Below, piece by piece: positions 34,203 to 41,918 of a stretch of DNA of 64,000 nucleotides. Below the pieces are notes generated by a model that saw only the letters and a program-made list of their open reading frames with translations, had not been told where the DNA came from and did not search any database. Every line of letters starts with the position of its first letter. Position 1 is the first letter of the stretch. The translations under genes were made by a program, and so were the position numbers. The DNA is from Lachnospiraceae bacterium UBA3310. GTDB lineage: Bacteria; Bacillota; Clostridia; Lachnospirales; Lachnospiraceae. The stretch covers positions 122,853 through 186,852 of the forward strand of contig DESQ01000030.1 of NCBI GenBank assembly GCA_002361355.1, written 5' to 3'.

Positions 34203-35906
34203 ATGGACGCTTTGTTTTTTGCAGGCATGATCGTTGGTTTGATTGTGCTTTTTATGGGAATTGAATATGTAAACAGCCGGAACTTTCAACGGAAAGCTCT
34301 GGAAAAATTGTATCAGGGATATGGAAAGGGAAGTGAACGCAAATACGGGGCGGAGGAGCTGCTTCATATCCGCATGTATTATCAGAAGCATCAGATGGAT
34401 GGACAGATCGACGATATCACATGGAACGACCTGCATATGGATGAGCTGTATCGGCAGATCAACACTTCATTGAGCGCGGCAGGGGACGAGTATCTGTATT
34501 ACCGGCTTCGGACGCCGATTTGCGATGAAGCGCAGATGGAGAAAGAAGAAAAGCTGATACGGCTGTTTATGGAGCAGGAGAAAGAACGGCACAGTGTGCA
34601 GCGTGTTTTTTATCGTCTGGGCAGAATGCGGAAGTTTTCCATCTATGATTATCTGGATCATCTGGATATTTTGGGAGAGAGAAAAAACGGCAAATACCTG
34701 CTGTGGGATCTGGCTGTTTTGGCCTGTGTGGGAGGGATGGCTGTTTCCATGCCTGTGGGGATTGTGCTTCTGCTGATCGTACTGTGTCACAACCTGACAG
34801 GGTATTTTAAGGAGTATAAAGAAATTGAACCGTATATCAGCAGTTTCCGGTATATCCGGGGGCTGCTCGCCTGTGTGGAGGAAATGCAGCGGGAAGATAT
34901 TCCGGCAATTTCGGAGGAACAGGCACGGCTGCGGGAATGTCATAACAAGATGAAAGGTTTTTTAAGAAATTCTTATCTGGTGATTTCATCGGAGACAGGA
35001 ACCGGCAATCCTCTGGAAGTGATACTGGATTATCTGCGGATGCTTTTCTATTTCGATTTGATTCAGTTTAACAGGGCTCTTCTGGCGGTTCGGGGACATA
35101 TGGATGAAATCGACGAGATGCTTACTGTTTTGGGCAGGATTGAAACGGCGGTGGTAGCGGGAGAGTACCGGATAAGCCTGGGGGAAGCATACTGTGTACC
35201 GAAGCTGCATTTTGAGGAAGGCGCGGAAGTTTTCCTGCGGGTGGAGGAGCTGTATCATCCGTTTTTAAAGAAGCCGGTTAAAAATTCGCTGTCTGTCAGA
35301 CGCGGCGTGCTGTTGACCGGGTCAAACGCTTCGGGAAAATCTACGTTTTTGAGAGCTGTTGCCACTGCGGCATTGCTGTCACAGACCATCCATACCTGTC
35401 CGGCTGCTTGTTATGAAGCGCCTTTTTTCCGTATTGTCTCTTCTATGTCCCTGCGGGATGACCCGGAAGGCGGAGACAGTTATTACATGGTGGAAATTAA
35501 ATCTATCAAACGGATACTGGATCAGATAAAACACAAGGACGACGCACCAGTGCTCTGTTTTGTGGATGAGGTGTTAAGGGGTACAAATACGGTAGAGCGG
35601 ATTGCGGCTTCCACACAGATTATGAAAATGCTGGCGGCGGAAAAGACGTTATGCTTTGCGGCGACCCATGATGTAGAACTCACCGGATTGCTGGAGAACG
35701 CATATGACAACTATCATTTTGAGGAGCGGATTGAGGGAAATGATATTTTCTTCCCTTATAAATTGATGGAAGGCCCGGCAGTTTCCCGCAATGCGATCGC
35801 TCTGCTTAAGATGCTTGGATACGACGAAAAAATTACGACAGAGGCGGAAGCGATGGCAAAACGGTTTCTGGCGTGCGGGCGCTGGGAGAAGGGAAATGAA
35901 AAGTGA
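34203..35906 (+). CDS. Membrane-linked MutS-like ATPase
   Basis: The 567-residue protein has a MutS C-terminal ATPase with Walker A TGSNASGKST (about 372-381), the SSMSLRDD segment, Walker B CFVDEVLRGTNT and an ATHD switch. It lacks the mismatch-recognition domain I. Hydrophobic segments lie at about 4-22 (LFFAGMIVGLIVLFMGIEYV) and 160-192 (two helices), so it is probably membrane-anchored. These MutS-related proteins are common in Clostridia and Bacteroidetes; their function is not known and is unlikely to be mismatch repair. The stop overlaps the rnhA start by one base, suggesting coupled translation. Confidence 0.85.
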   Translation: MDALFFAGMIVGLIVLFMGIEYVNSRNFQRKALEKLYQGYGKGSERKYGAEELLHIRMYYQKHQMDGQIDDITWNDLHMDELYRQINTSLSAAGDEYLYYRLRTPICDEAQMEKEEKLIRLFMEQEKERHSVQRVFYRLGRMRKFSIYDYLDHLDILGERKNGKYLLWDLAVLACVGGMAVSMPVGIVLLLIVLCHNLTGYFKEYKEIEPYISSFRYIRGLLACVEEMQREDIPAISEEQARLRECHNKMKGFLRNSYLVISSETGTGNPLEVILDYLRMLFYFDLIQFNRALLAVRGHMDEIDEMLTVLGRIETAVVAGEYRISLGEAYCVPKLHFEEGAEVFLRVEELYHPFLKKPVKNSLSVRRGVLLTGSNASGKSTFLRAVATAALLSQTIHTCPAACYEAPFFRIVSSMSLRDDPEGGDSYYMVEIKSIKRILDQIKHKDDAPVLCFVDEVLRGTNTVERIAASTQIMKMLAAEKTLCFAATHDVELTGLLENAYDNYHFEERIEGNDIFFPYKLMEGPAVSRNAIALLKMLGYDEKITTEAEAMAKRFLACGRWEKGNEK

Positions 35907-36376
35907 TGAAGGTAACGATTTACACGGATGGCGCGGCCCGCGGCAACCCAGAGGGGCCGGGCGGCTACGGCGTTGTTCTGCAATATATTGACGGCAGGGG
36001 TACGTTACATGAGCGGGAATATTCGGCAGGCTATAAAAAAACCACAAACAATCGCATGGAATTGATGGCGGCGATTGTGGGGCTTGAGGCGCTCACGAAA
36101 CCCTGTGAGGTACTTCTGATCTCTGATTCTAAATATGTGACGGATGCCTTTAACCGGAACTGGATTGACGGATGGCTGAAAAAGGGATGGAAGACAGCGG
36201 GAAACAAACCTGTTAAAAACATAGATTTATGGGAGCGGCTGCTTCGGGCGAGGGAGCCGCACCGCGTTACGTTCCAGTGGGTAAAGGGGCACGACGGGCA
36301 CCCGGAGAACGAGCGCTGCGACAGGCTTGCTACCACCGCGGCAGATGGCACAGATTTGCTTGACGATTCCCTTTGA
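35906..36376 (+). CDS. rnhA: Ribonuclease HI
   Basis: The ATG at 35906 gives 156 residues starting KVTIYTDGAARGNPEGPGGY. Catalytic residues are D8 (YTDG), E52 (NNRMELMA), D74 (ISDSKY) and D139, with H129 in the VKGHDGH flexible loop. It cleaves RNA in RNA-DNA hybrids in the cytoplasm. A ribosome site lies inside the MutS-like gene end (GGGAAATGAAAAGTG). A GTG at 35903 is an alternative start. Confidence 0.95.
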   Translation: MKVTIYTDGAARGNPEGPGGYGVVLQYIDGRGTLHEREYSAGYKKTTNNRMELMAAIVGLEALTKPCEVLLISDSKYVTDAFNRNWIDGWLKKGWKTAGNKPVKNIDLWERLLRAREPHRVTFQWVKGHDGHPENERCDRLATTAADGTDLLDDSL

Positions 36377-36472
36377 TTGGTGGTATCATAAATACAGTGT
36401 AGTTGGCGGAATCCATTCCCGGTGCGGTTATTTCGGGAGTGGGGTTACTTTGAGAGAGAAGGATGAGGAAAG

Positions 36473-36649
36473 ATGACAAACTTGATCTTATTTGTAAATG
36501 CTTTTTTATCGTATCTGTTATGTTTTGTATTCATTGTTGCACTGGTGATTGTGGCATGTGTGATCGGTGTTAAGTGGAGAAAGAGCAAGGACGCCAAGGC
36601 GGCGGCTGAGGCACAGACAGATGCGGCAGGCGGAAGCACGACGGCGTAG
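36473..36649 (+). CDS. Tiny single-pass membrane protein (58 aa)
   Basis: An ATG at 36473 after GGATGAGGAAAG encodes 58 residues. A hydrophobic helix at about 4-33 (ILFVNAFLSYLLCFVF then IVALVIVACVIGV) is followed by a basic KWRKSKD and an alanine-rich tail (AAAEAQTDAAGG). Similar short membrane proteins are widespread in Lachnospiraceae without known function; some carry doubtful automatic names. The helix, ribosome site and downstream terminator (36671) support a real gene. Confidence 0.65.
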   Translation: MTNLILFVNAFLSYLLCFVFIVALVIVACVIGVKWRKSKDAKAAAEAQTDAAGGSTTA

Positions 36650-36670
36650 CGGAATATAGTAAGAAAATGG

Positions 36671-36700
36671 AAGGGTGTTCAGCAGTGAACGCCCTTTCTT
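36671..36700 (+). terminator. Rho-independent terminator
   Basis: AAGGGTGTTC (36671-36680) pairs with GAACGCCCTT (36687-36696), one G-T pair, loop AGCAGT, tail TTTCTT. It closes the punA-to-36649 run. Confidence 0.82.
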
Positions 36701-36704
36701 GCGC

Positions 36705-36742
36705 GTATAAGCAGAGTTGAAGCATCTCGAGCCGCTTATACG
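36705..36742 (+). other. Leader hairpin ahead of the HAD gene
   Basis: CGTATAAGC (36704-36712) and GCTTATACG (36734-36742) are perfect inverted repeats with 21 bases between, ending 15 bases before the GTG at 36757. The loop has GAG...CTC complementarity. It could be an operator or an mRNA hairpin; no riboswitch family fits. Confidence 0.45.
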
Positions 36743-36756
36743 GAGAAAAGTGGAGT

Positions 36757-37464
36757 GTGCGACAGGTGGGAAAATATAAAGTAATCTTATGGGATCTGGA
36801 TCAGACATTGTTAAATTTTGACCGTTCCATGGACTATGCGCTGCGGGCGGTGTTTGCGCAGTACGGTTTGGAAATGAATGAGGAAATTGTGGCGCGCTAT
36901 GATGTCATCAACAGGAGTTACTGGCTCCGGCTGGAGTCGGGAGAATTGACCAAGGAGCAGGTGACGGTGGGGCGGTTTCGGACGTTGTTTGCGGAATTGG
37001 GTATCACGCAGGTGAGTCCAGAGGAGATGAACGCAGATTATCAGCGGGAGCTTGGCAACGTTTTCTTTTATATGGATGGAGCGAAGGAACTGGTTACCAT
37101 GCTGAAAGAAAAAGGCTACCGTCAGTATGTGGTGACCAACGGCGTTAATGCGACGCAGGCAAGTAAGATGAAACGATCCGGGCTTGACAGGATTATGGAC
37201 GGCGTGTTTGTGTCGGAAGTGATCGGATATCCCAAACCTATGAAAGAATATTTTGACGCCTGTTTTGCAGCTCTGCCGGGAGTTGCACGGGAAGCGTGCA
37301 TTCTGGTGGGAGATTCCCTGACAAGCGATATGAGAGGTGCGGAGAATGCGGGAATTGCCGCCTGCTGGTTTAATCCTGAAAAAAAGGAAAAGGATGTGGA
37401 TGTGCGGACGGATTATGAGATCCGCCGTCTGGAGGAACTGATAACCATATTGGAACAGGAGTGA
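36757..37464 (+). CDS. HAD-family nucleotidase (YjjG-like)
   Basis: A 235-residue HAD hydrolase with nucleophile motif LWDLDQTLLNF (D13, D15), motif II VVTNG, the lysine in GYPKPMKEYF and metal motif LVGDSLTSDMRGAENAG. The order and cap match the YjjG group, which dephosphorylates pyrimidine and non-canonical nucleotides. Starts at GTG 36757 or GTG 36766 are both possible, each with a GGAG upstream. The WYL regulator follows after 4 bases. Confidence 0.85.
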   Translation: MRQVGKYKVILWDLDQTLLNFDRSMDYALRAVFAQYGLEMNEEIVARYDVINRSYWLRLESGELTKEQVTVGRFRTLFAELGITQVSPEEMNADYQRELGNVFFYMDGAKELVTMLKEKGYRQYVVTNGVNATQASKMKRSGLDRIMDGVFVSEVIGYPKPMKEYFDACFAALPGVAREACILVGDSLTSDMRGAENAGIAACWFNPEKKEKDVDVRTDYEIRRLEELITILEQE

Positions 37465-37468
37465 AGCG

Positions 37469-38470
37469 ATGGCGAGATCTGCGAAACAAAAACTAAAGCT
37501 GCTGTATCTTGTGAAAATTTTGACCGAGCAGTCCGATGAGGAGCACTGCCTGAGCACGCAGGCGTTGATCGACGCGCTGGCCGCCTACGATATTAAAGCG
37601 GAGCGAAAGAGTATCTATGACGATATTGCGCAGCTCATTGATTTCGGGTACGATATTGTGCTGGTAAAATCAAAATCAGGGGGCGGCTATTATCTGGCTG
37701 GCCGTGAGTTTGAACTGGCGGAGTTAAAGCTGCTGGTGGAGACGGTGCAGGCATCCCGCTTTTTGACGGTCAATAAATCGAGGGAACTGATTTCCAAGAT
37801 TGAAAAGCTGGCTTCGAAGGCAGAGGCGGGACAGCTACAGAGACAGGTTTATGTGGCAAACCGCATTAAGACGGCAAATGAGAGTATTTATTATGTGGTG
37901 GACGATATTCACAGGGCGATCCAGAATAACAGGCAGATTTCATTTCAGTATCTGGAGTGGAATCTGCAGAAGGAACTTGTGCCGCGCAGAGGCGGTAAAC
38001 CTTATCAGGTCAGCCCTTGGGCGCTTACCTGCAAAGATGAATACTATTATTTGATTGCCCACGACAGCGAGGAGGACAAGATCAAACACTTCCGGGTCGA
38101 TAAAATGGCGAAAATCGAGGTGCTGGAGGATAAGAGGGAAGGCGCGGCGCTTTTCGAGCGTTTTGACATTGCGGATTATGCGAACAAAACCTTTGGCATG
38201 TATGGCGGGCGGGAGGAAACCGTCACTTTGTTGTTTGAAAACGGTCTGATTGGCGTGGTGATGGATCGCTTCGGCAAGGAGGCGCCTGTCCGTATCAGAG
38301 ATGAGGCGCATTTTTCCGTCCGGGTGAAGGTGGCGGTCAGCGGTCAGTTTTTCGGCTGGCTGACGGGACTGGGAACGGGGGCAAAGATCATCGCGCCGAC
38401 ATCGGTGGTGGAGGCTTACCAGACACATTTGCGTGAAACATTTGCCAGATATGAGAAAAAAGAGGGTTGA
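37469..38470 (+). CDS. WYL-domain transcriptional regulator
   Basis: The 333-residue protein has an N-terminal winged helix-turn-helix (about 5-70), a WYL domain (about 140-215; PWALTCKDEYYYLIAH, IKHFRVDKM) and a C-terminal WCX-like extension. WYL domains bind nucleic acid or nucleotide ligands and often control DNA-damage or defence genes; the target here is unknown. It sits between a nucleotidase and the nrdDG operon. A strong terminator follows its stop. Confidence 0.86.
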   Translation: MARSAKQKLKLLYLVKILTEQSDEEHCLSTQALIDALAAYDIKAERKSIYDDIAQLIDFGYDIVLVKSKSGGGYYLAGREFELAELKLLVETVQASRFLTVNKSRELISKIEKLASKAEAGQLQRQVYVANRIKTANESIYYVVDDIHRAIQNNRQISFQYLEWNLQKELVPRRGGKPYQVSPWALTCKDEYYYLIAHDSEEDKIKHFRVDKMAKIEVLEDKREGAALFERFDIADYANKTFGMYGGREETVTLLFENGLIGVVMDRFGKEAPVRIRDEAHFSVRVKVAVSGQFFGWLTGLGTGAKIIAPTSVVEAYQTHLRETFARYEKKEG

Positions 38471-38483
38471 CAAATTTATTTTT

Positions 38484-38515
38484 GGAATATGTCACAAAAT
38501 GACATATTCCTTTTT
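38484..38515 (+). terminator. Strong Rho-independent terminator before nrdD
   Basis: GGAATATGTCA (38484-38494) pairs perfectly over 11 bases with TGACATATTCC (38500-38510), loop CAAAA, followed by TTTTTG. It insulates the nrd promoter from the WYL gene. Confidence 0.92.
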
Positions 38516-38550
38516 GTTATTTTTTGAATAAGGTTTTCACACGTGAGTCA

Positions 38551-38579
38551 TTGACATAACATCTTTGTTGCCGTATACT
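38551..38579 (+). promoter_or_regulatory. Promoter of the nrdD-nrdG-dut operon
   Basis: TTGACA (38551-38556), exactly 17 bases, TATACT (38574-38579). The -35 is perfect and the -10 matches 5 of 6. Predicted RNA start is about 38586. Confidence 0.85.
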
Positions 38580-38588
38580 GTTCCTAAA

Positions 38589-38634
38589 CCGCAATATCTT
38601 GTGCTATTATGTCAACTAACACTATATTTTGTGG
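38589..38634 (+). promoter_or_regulatory. Pair of NrdR boxes
   Basis: CCGCAATATCTTGTGC (38589-38604) and ACACTATATTTTGTGG (38619-38634) both match the NrdR box (acaCwAtATaTwGtgt). Their starts are 30 bases apart, three DNA turns, as is usual for this ATP/dATP-sensing repressor of ribonucleotide reductase genes. They lie just after the -10 box, where binding would block transcription. Confidence 0.8.
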
Positions 38635-38681
38635 AAGTTTTAGCCAGAGGATTGCTAACGGATAAAGCCACGGAGGGGAAA

Positions 38682-40871
38682 ATGAGTAGTAAATTTGAAT
38701 CAGACCATTCGGATGGTGAGGATTACGGTCTTCAGTATCAACCGAACAAAGGGGTAAAGGTAATTAAGAAGGACGGCAGCCTGGAGGCGTTTAACGTTCA
38801 AAAAGTGATTGACGCGGTGGGAAAAAGTGCATATCGCGCCCTCACGAAATTTACGGAGGAAGAGAAAAGGCACATTTGCCAGACCGTTGTCGATAAGGTG
38901 AATGAGCTGGGCGAAGAGAAAATTCCGATCCAGATCATGCACAATATCGTGGAGAGCGCGCTTGAGGATGTGAAGCCGATCGTGGCTAAGAGCTACCGCG
39001 ATTACCGCAATTATAAGCAGGATTTTGTGCGCATGATGGACGATGTCTATAAGAAGAGCCAGTCGATCATGTACATTGGCGACAAGGAGAACGCTAATAC
39101 GGACAGCGCCCTTGTTTCCACGAAGCGCAGCCTGATTTTTAACCAGTTTAACAAAGAGTTATATCAGAAATTTTTTATGACCACAGAGGAAATTCAGGCG
39201 TGCAGAGACGGTTATATCTATGTCCATGACATGTCTGCCAGAAGAGATACCATGAATTGCTGTCTTTTTAATGTGGCGGAAGTGCTTTCCGGTGGTTTTG
39301 AGATGGGGAATATCTGGTACAATGAGCCGAAGACGTTAGACGTTGCTTTCGATGTCATAGGAGACATCGTCTTAAGCGCGGCAAGCCAGCAGTACGGCGG
39401 TTTTACGGTGCCGGAGGTGGATAAGATTTTAGAGCCCTACGCAGAGAAATCCTATAAGAGAAACGTGACGAAATATAAGAAACTCGGAATTGACAAGGAG
39501 ACTGCGGAAGCGGAGGCTCTTGCGGATGTGAAGAAGGAATTTGAGCAGGGCTTTCAGGGATGGGAATATAAGTTTAATACGGTGGCAAGCAGCCGCGGTG
39601 ATTATCCCTTCATCACCGTGACGGCGGGAATCGGCACGGGTCGTTTTGCGAAGATGGCCACCATTCAGATGCTTAACGTGCGAAGGAAGGGCCAGGGTAA
39701 GAAGGAATGCAAGAAACCTGTGCTTTTCCCGAAAATTGTATTTTTATATGACGAGAATCTGCATGGCCCCGGCAAGGAGTTGGAGGACGTGTTTGAGGCG
39801 GGTGTCAAATGTTCCGCAAAGACCATGTATCCCGACTGGCTGAGTCTTACCGGAAAGGGCTATATCGCCAGCATGTACAAACAGTACGGCAAGGTGATTT
39901 CGCCTATGGGATGCCGTGCATTCCTGTCTCCGTGGTATGAGCGTGGCGGTATGCATCCGGCTGACGACAAGGACGTTCCTGTTTTTGTAGGCAGGTTTAA
40001 TGTGGGGGCAGTTTCTCTGCATCTGCCGATGATTCTTGCAAAATCCAGACAGGAAGGTAAGGATTTCTATGATGTGCTGGATTATTATCTGAATCTGATC
40101 AGACAATTGCATATCAGAACCTATGCGTATCTGGGAGAGATGCGCGCTTCCACAAATCCGCTGGCTTACTGCGAAGGCGGCTTTTTGGGAGGGCATTTAC
40201 AACTCCACGATAAGATTAAGCCGATTTTGAAGTCCGCCACGGCAAGTTTTGGCATCACGGCTTTTAATGAATTACAGGAGCTTTACAATGGAAAATCGCT
40301 GGTGGAGGATGGCGCGTTCGCGTTGGAGGTTCTGGAACATATCAACCACAAGATTGACGAATATAAGGAAGAAGACGGCCATCTTTATGCGATATACGGG
40401 ACGCCTGCAGAGAATCTGTGCGGCCTGCAGGTGAAACAGTTCAGAGCCAAGTACGGCATTGTGGAAGGGGTGTCTGATAAGGAGTATGTGTCCAACAGCT
40501 TCCACTGCCATGTGACGGAGGATATCACGCCCATCGAGAAACAGGATTTGGAGTATCGTTTCTGGGAGATGGCGAACGGCGGAAAAATCCAGTATGTAAA
40601 ATATCCGATTGACTACAATATCGGTGCAATCAAGACTTTGATCCGCAGGGCGATGGATATGGGATTCTATGAAGGCGTCAATCTGTCTTTGGCATATTGT
40701 GACGATTGTGGGCATCAGGAGTTGGAGATGGATGTCTGTCCTGTCTGCGGCAGCCGTAATCTGACGAAGATCGACCGCATGAACGGTTATCTTGCTTATT
40801 CCCGCGTGCATGGCGACACGCGTTTAAGTGAGGCGAAGATGGCGGAGATTGCGGAAAGGAAGTCTATGTAA
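38682..40871 (+). CDS. nrdD: Anaerobic ribonucleoside-triphosphate reductase (class III)
   Basis: The ATG at 38682 follows GGAGGGGAAA and gives 729 residues. An N-terminal ATP-cone (about 20-115, VIKKDGSLEAFNVQKVIDAV) senses ATP/dATP. The catalytic barrel follows. A zinc ribbon CDDCGHQELEMDVCPVCGS lies near 671-689, and the glycyl radical is expected at G702 in RMNGYL. It makes dNTPs from NTPs without oxygen, using formate or thioredoxin as reductant. NrdG, encoded directly after, installs the radical. Confidence 0.96.
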   Translation: MSSKFESDHSDGEDYGLQYQPNKGVKVIKKDGSLEAFNVQKVIDAVGKSAYRALTKFTEEEKRHICQTVVDKVNELGEEKIPIQIMHNIVESALEDVKPIVAKSYRDYRNYKQDFVRMMDDVYKKSQSIMYIGDKENANTDSALVSTKRSLIFNQFNKELYQKFFMTTEEIQACRDGYIYVHDMSARRDTMNCCLFNVAEVLSGGFEMGNIWYNEPKTLDVAFDVIGDIVLSAASQQYGGFTVPEVDKILEPYAEKSYKRNVTKYKKLGIDKETAEAEALADVKKEFEQGFQGWEYKFNTVASSRGDYPFITVTAGIGTGRFAKMATIQMLNVRRKGQGKKECKKPVLFPKIVFLYDENLHGPGKELEDVFEAGVKCSAKTMYPDWLSLTGKGYIASMYKQYGKVISPMGCRAFLSPWYERGGMHPADDKDVPVFVGRFNVGAVSLHLPMILAKSRQEGKDFYDVLDYYLNLIRQLHIRTYAYLGEMRASTNPLAYCEGGFLGGHLQLHDKIKPILKSATASFGITAFNELQELYNGKSLVEDGAFALEVLEHINHKIDEYKEEDGHLYAIYGTPAENLCGLQVKQFRAKYGIVEGVSDKEYVSNSFHCHVTEDITPIEKQDLEYRFWEMANGGKIQYVKYPIDYNIGAIKTLIRRAMDMGFYEGVNLSLAYCDDCGHQELEMDVCPVCGSRNLTKIDRMNGYLAYSRVHGDTRLSEAKMAEIAERKSM

Positions 40872-40872
40872 T

Positions 40873-41382
40873 ATGCGGTATCACAATATAACCAAGGACG
40901 ATATGTTAAACGGCGACGGCCTGCGGGTAGTGCTCTGGCTTGCCGGTTGTTCTCACTGCTGTAAGGAGTGCCAGAATCCGATTACATGGGATCCGGACGG
41001 GGGGCTTCCGTTTGATGAGGCCGCCAGGCAGGAAATATTTGAACAGTTGGAAAAATCTTATATCAGCGGCATTACTTTTTCGGGCGGAGATCCGCTTCAT
41101 TCGGCAAACCGTCTGGGCGTGAGAAACCTGATGGAGGAGATACGGGGCAAGTACCCTGAAAAGACAATCTGGCTGTATACGGGGGACAGATGGGAAGACG
41201 TTATGCATTACCCCATGATGAAATATATAAACGTGCTGGTGGATGGTGAGTTTAAGGTTGATCTGAAAGATACGAAACTTCTTTGGAAAGGCAGCAAGAA
41301 CCAGAGAGTGATCGACGTGCAAAAAAGTCTTGCGCAGACAGATCCGTCGATGCCGGTGCTCTACTGTGAAGATTATGCATGA
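40873..41382 (+). CDS. nrdG: NrdD-activating radical-SAM enzyme
   Basis: The ATG at 40873, one base after the nrdD stop, gives 169 residues. The [4Fe-4S]-binding CxxxCxxC is C26-C30-C33 (GCSHCCKECQNP), and FSGGDPLHSAN is the SAM-binding GGE-like segment. It generates the 5'-deoxyadenosyl radical that forms the glycyl radical of NrdD. Its position and length fit a coupled operon member. Confidence 0.95.
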   Translation: MRYHNITKDDMLNGDGLRVVLWLAGCSHCCKECQNPITWDPDGGLPFDEAARQEIFEQLEKSYISGITFSGGDPLHSANRLGVRNLMEEIRGKYPEKTIWLYTGDRWEDVMHYPMMKYINVLVDGEFKVDLKDTKLLWKGSKNQRVIDVQKSLAQTDPSMPVLYCEDYA

Positions 41383-41398
41383 CGGAAAGGGAATGCGG

Positions 41399-41833
41399 AT
41401 GGAGCGTATTAAGATTAAATATTTCTCAGACAAGATAGAGAAACTTACTTACATAGACGGTAAGTCAGACTGGATTGACTTGCGGGCAGCGGAGGATGTG
41501 GTCTTAAAGAAGGGCGAGTTTAAGCTGATTCCGTTAGGCGTGGCGATGGAACTCCCGAAAGGTTATGAAGCTCATGTGGTGCCGAGAAGTTCTACGTTCA
41601 AGAATTTCGGCATCATTCAGACCAATCATCAGGGCGTTATTGACTGCTCTTACTGCGGGGATAACGATCAGTGGTTTATGCCTGTCTATGCGGTCAGGGA
41701 TACGGAGATTCATGTGAACGACCGCATCTGCCAGTTCCGTATTATGGAGAACCAGCCAAAACTCCAATTCGACGAGGTGGCGCATTTGGAGAATGCCGAC
41801 CGGGGCGGACATGGCAGCACGGGAAAGGCTTGA
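41399..41833 (+). CDS. dut: dUTP diphosphatase
   Basis: The ATG at 41399 follows GGAAAGGGAATGCG and gives 144 residues. Motifs of the trimeric dUTPase are present: LRAAEDV, PRSSTFKNFGII (motif 2), GVIDCSYCGDNDQW (motif 3), DRICQFRI (motif 4) and RGGHGSTGKA (motif 5, with H where F is usual). It removes dUTP and supplies dUMP for thymidylate, matching the nrd operon context. The 5' end could instead be the ATG at 41375 or 41393. Confidence 0.93.
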   Translation: MERIKIKYFSDKIEKLTYIDGKSDWIDLRAAEDVVLKKGEFKLIPLGVAMELPKGYEAHVVPRSSTFKNFGIIQTNHQGVIDCSYCGDNDQWFMPVYAVRDTEIHVNDRICQFRIMENQPKLQFDEVAHLENADRGGHGSTGKA

Positions 41834-41854
41834 TATACAAAACCTTACTATTAT

Positions 41855-41884
41855 GCATAAGAAAACTCCTTCCAAGACATACTA
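41855..41884 (+). promoter_or_regulatory. Candidate sigma-G sporulation promoter of the germination gene
   Basis: GCATA (41855-41859), exactly 18 bases, CATACTA (41878-41884). Both match the sigma-G consensus (gHATR, 18, CATwMTA), which drives forespore genes such as germination receptors in Bacillus. Predicted RNA start is about 41891, in the loop of the hairpin at 41862-41917. Confidence 0.7.
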
Positions 41885-41917
41885 TGGAAAACAATGGTAA
41901 GTCACGGAAGGAGTTTT
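41862..41917 (+). promoter_or_regulatory. Hairpin whose 3' arm is the ribosome site of the germination gene; also dut terminator
   Basis: AAAACTCCTTCC (41862-41873) pairs perfectly over 12 bases with GGAAGGAGTTTT (41906-41917), 32-base loop. The stem's 3' arm contains the ribosome site GGAAGGAG (41906-41913), directly before GTG 41919, and TTTTT follows the GC-rich part, as in a terminator. The 5' arm lies in the spacer of the sigma-G-like promoter, so RNA starting there cannot form the hairpin. Confidence 0.8.
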
Positions 41918-41918
41918 T

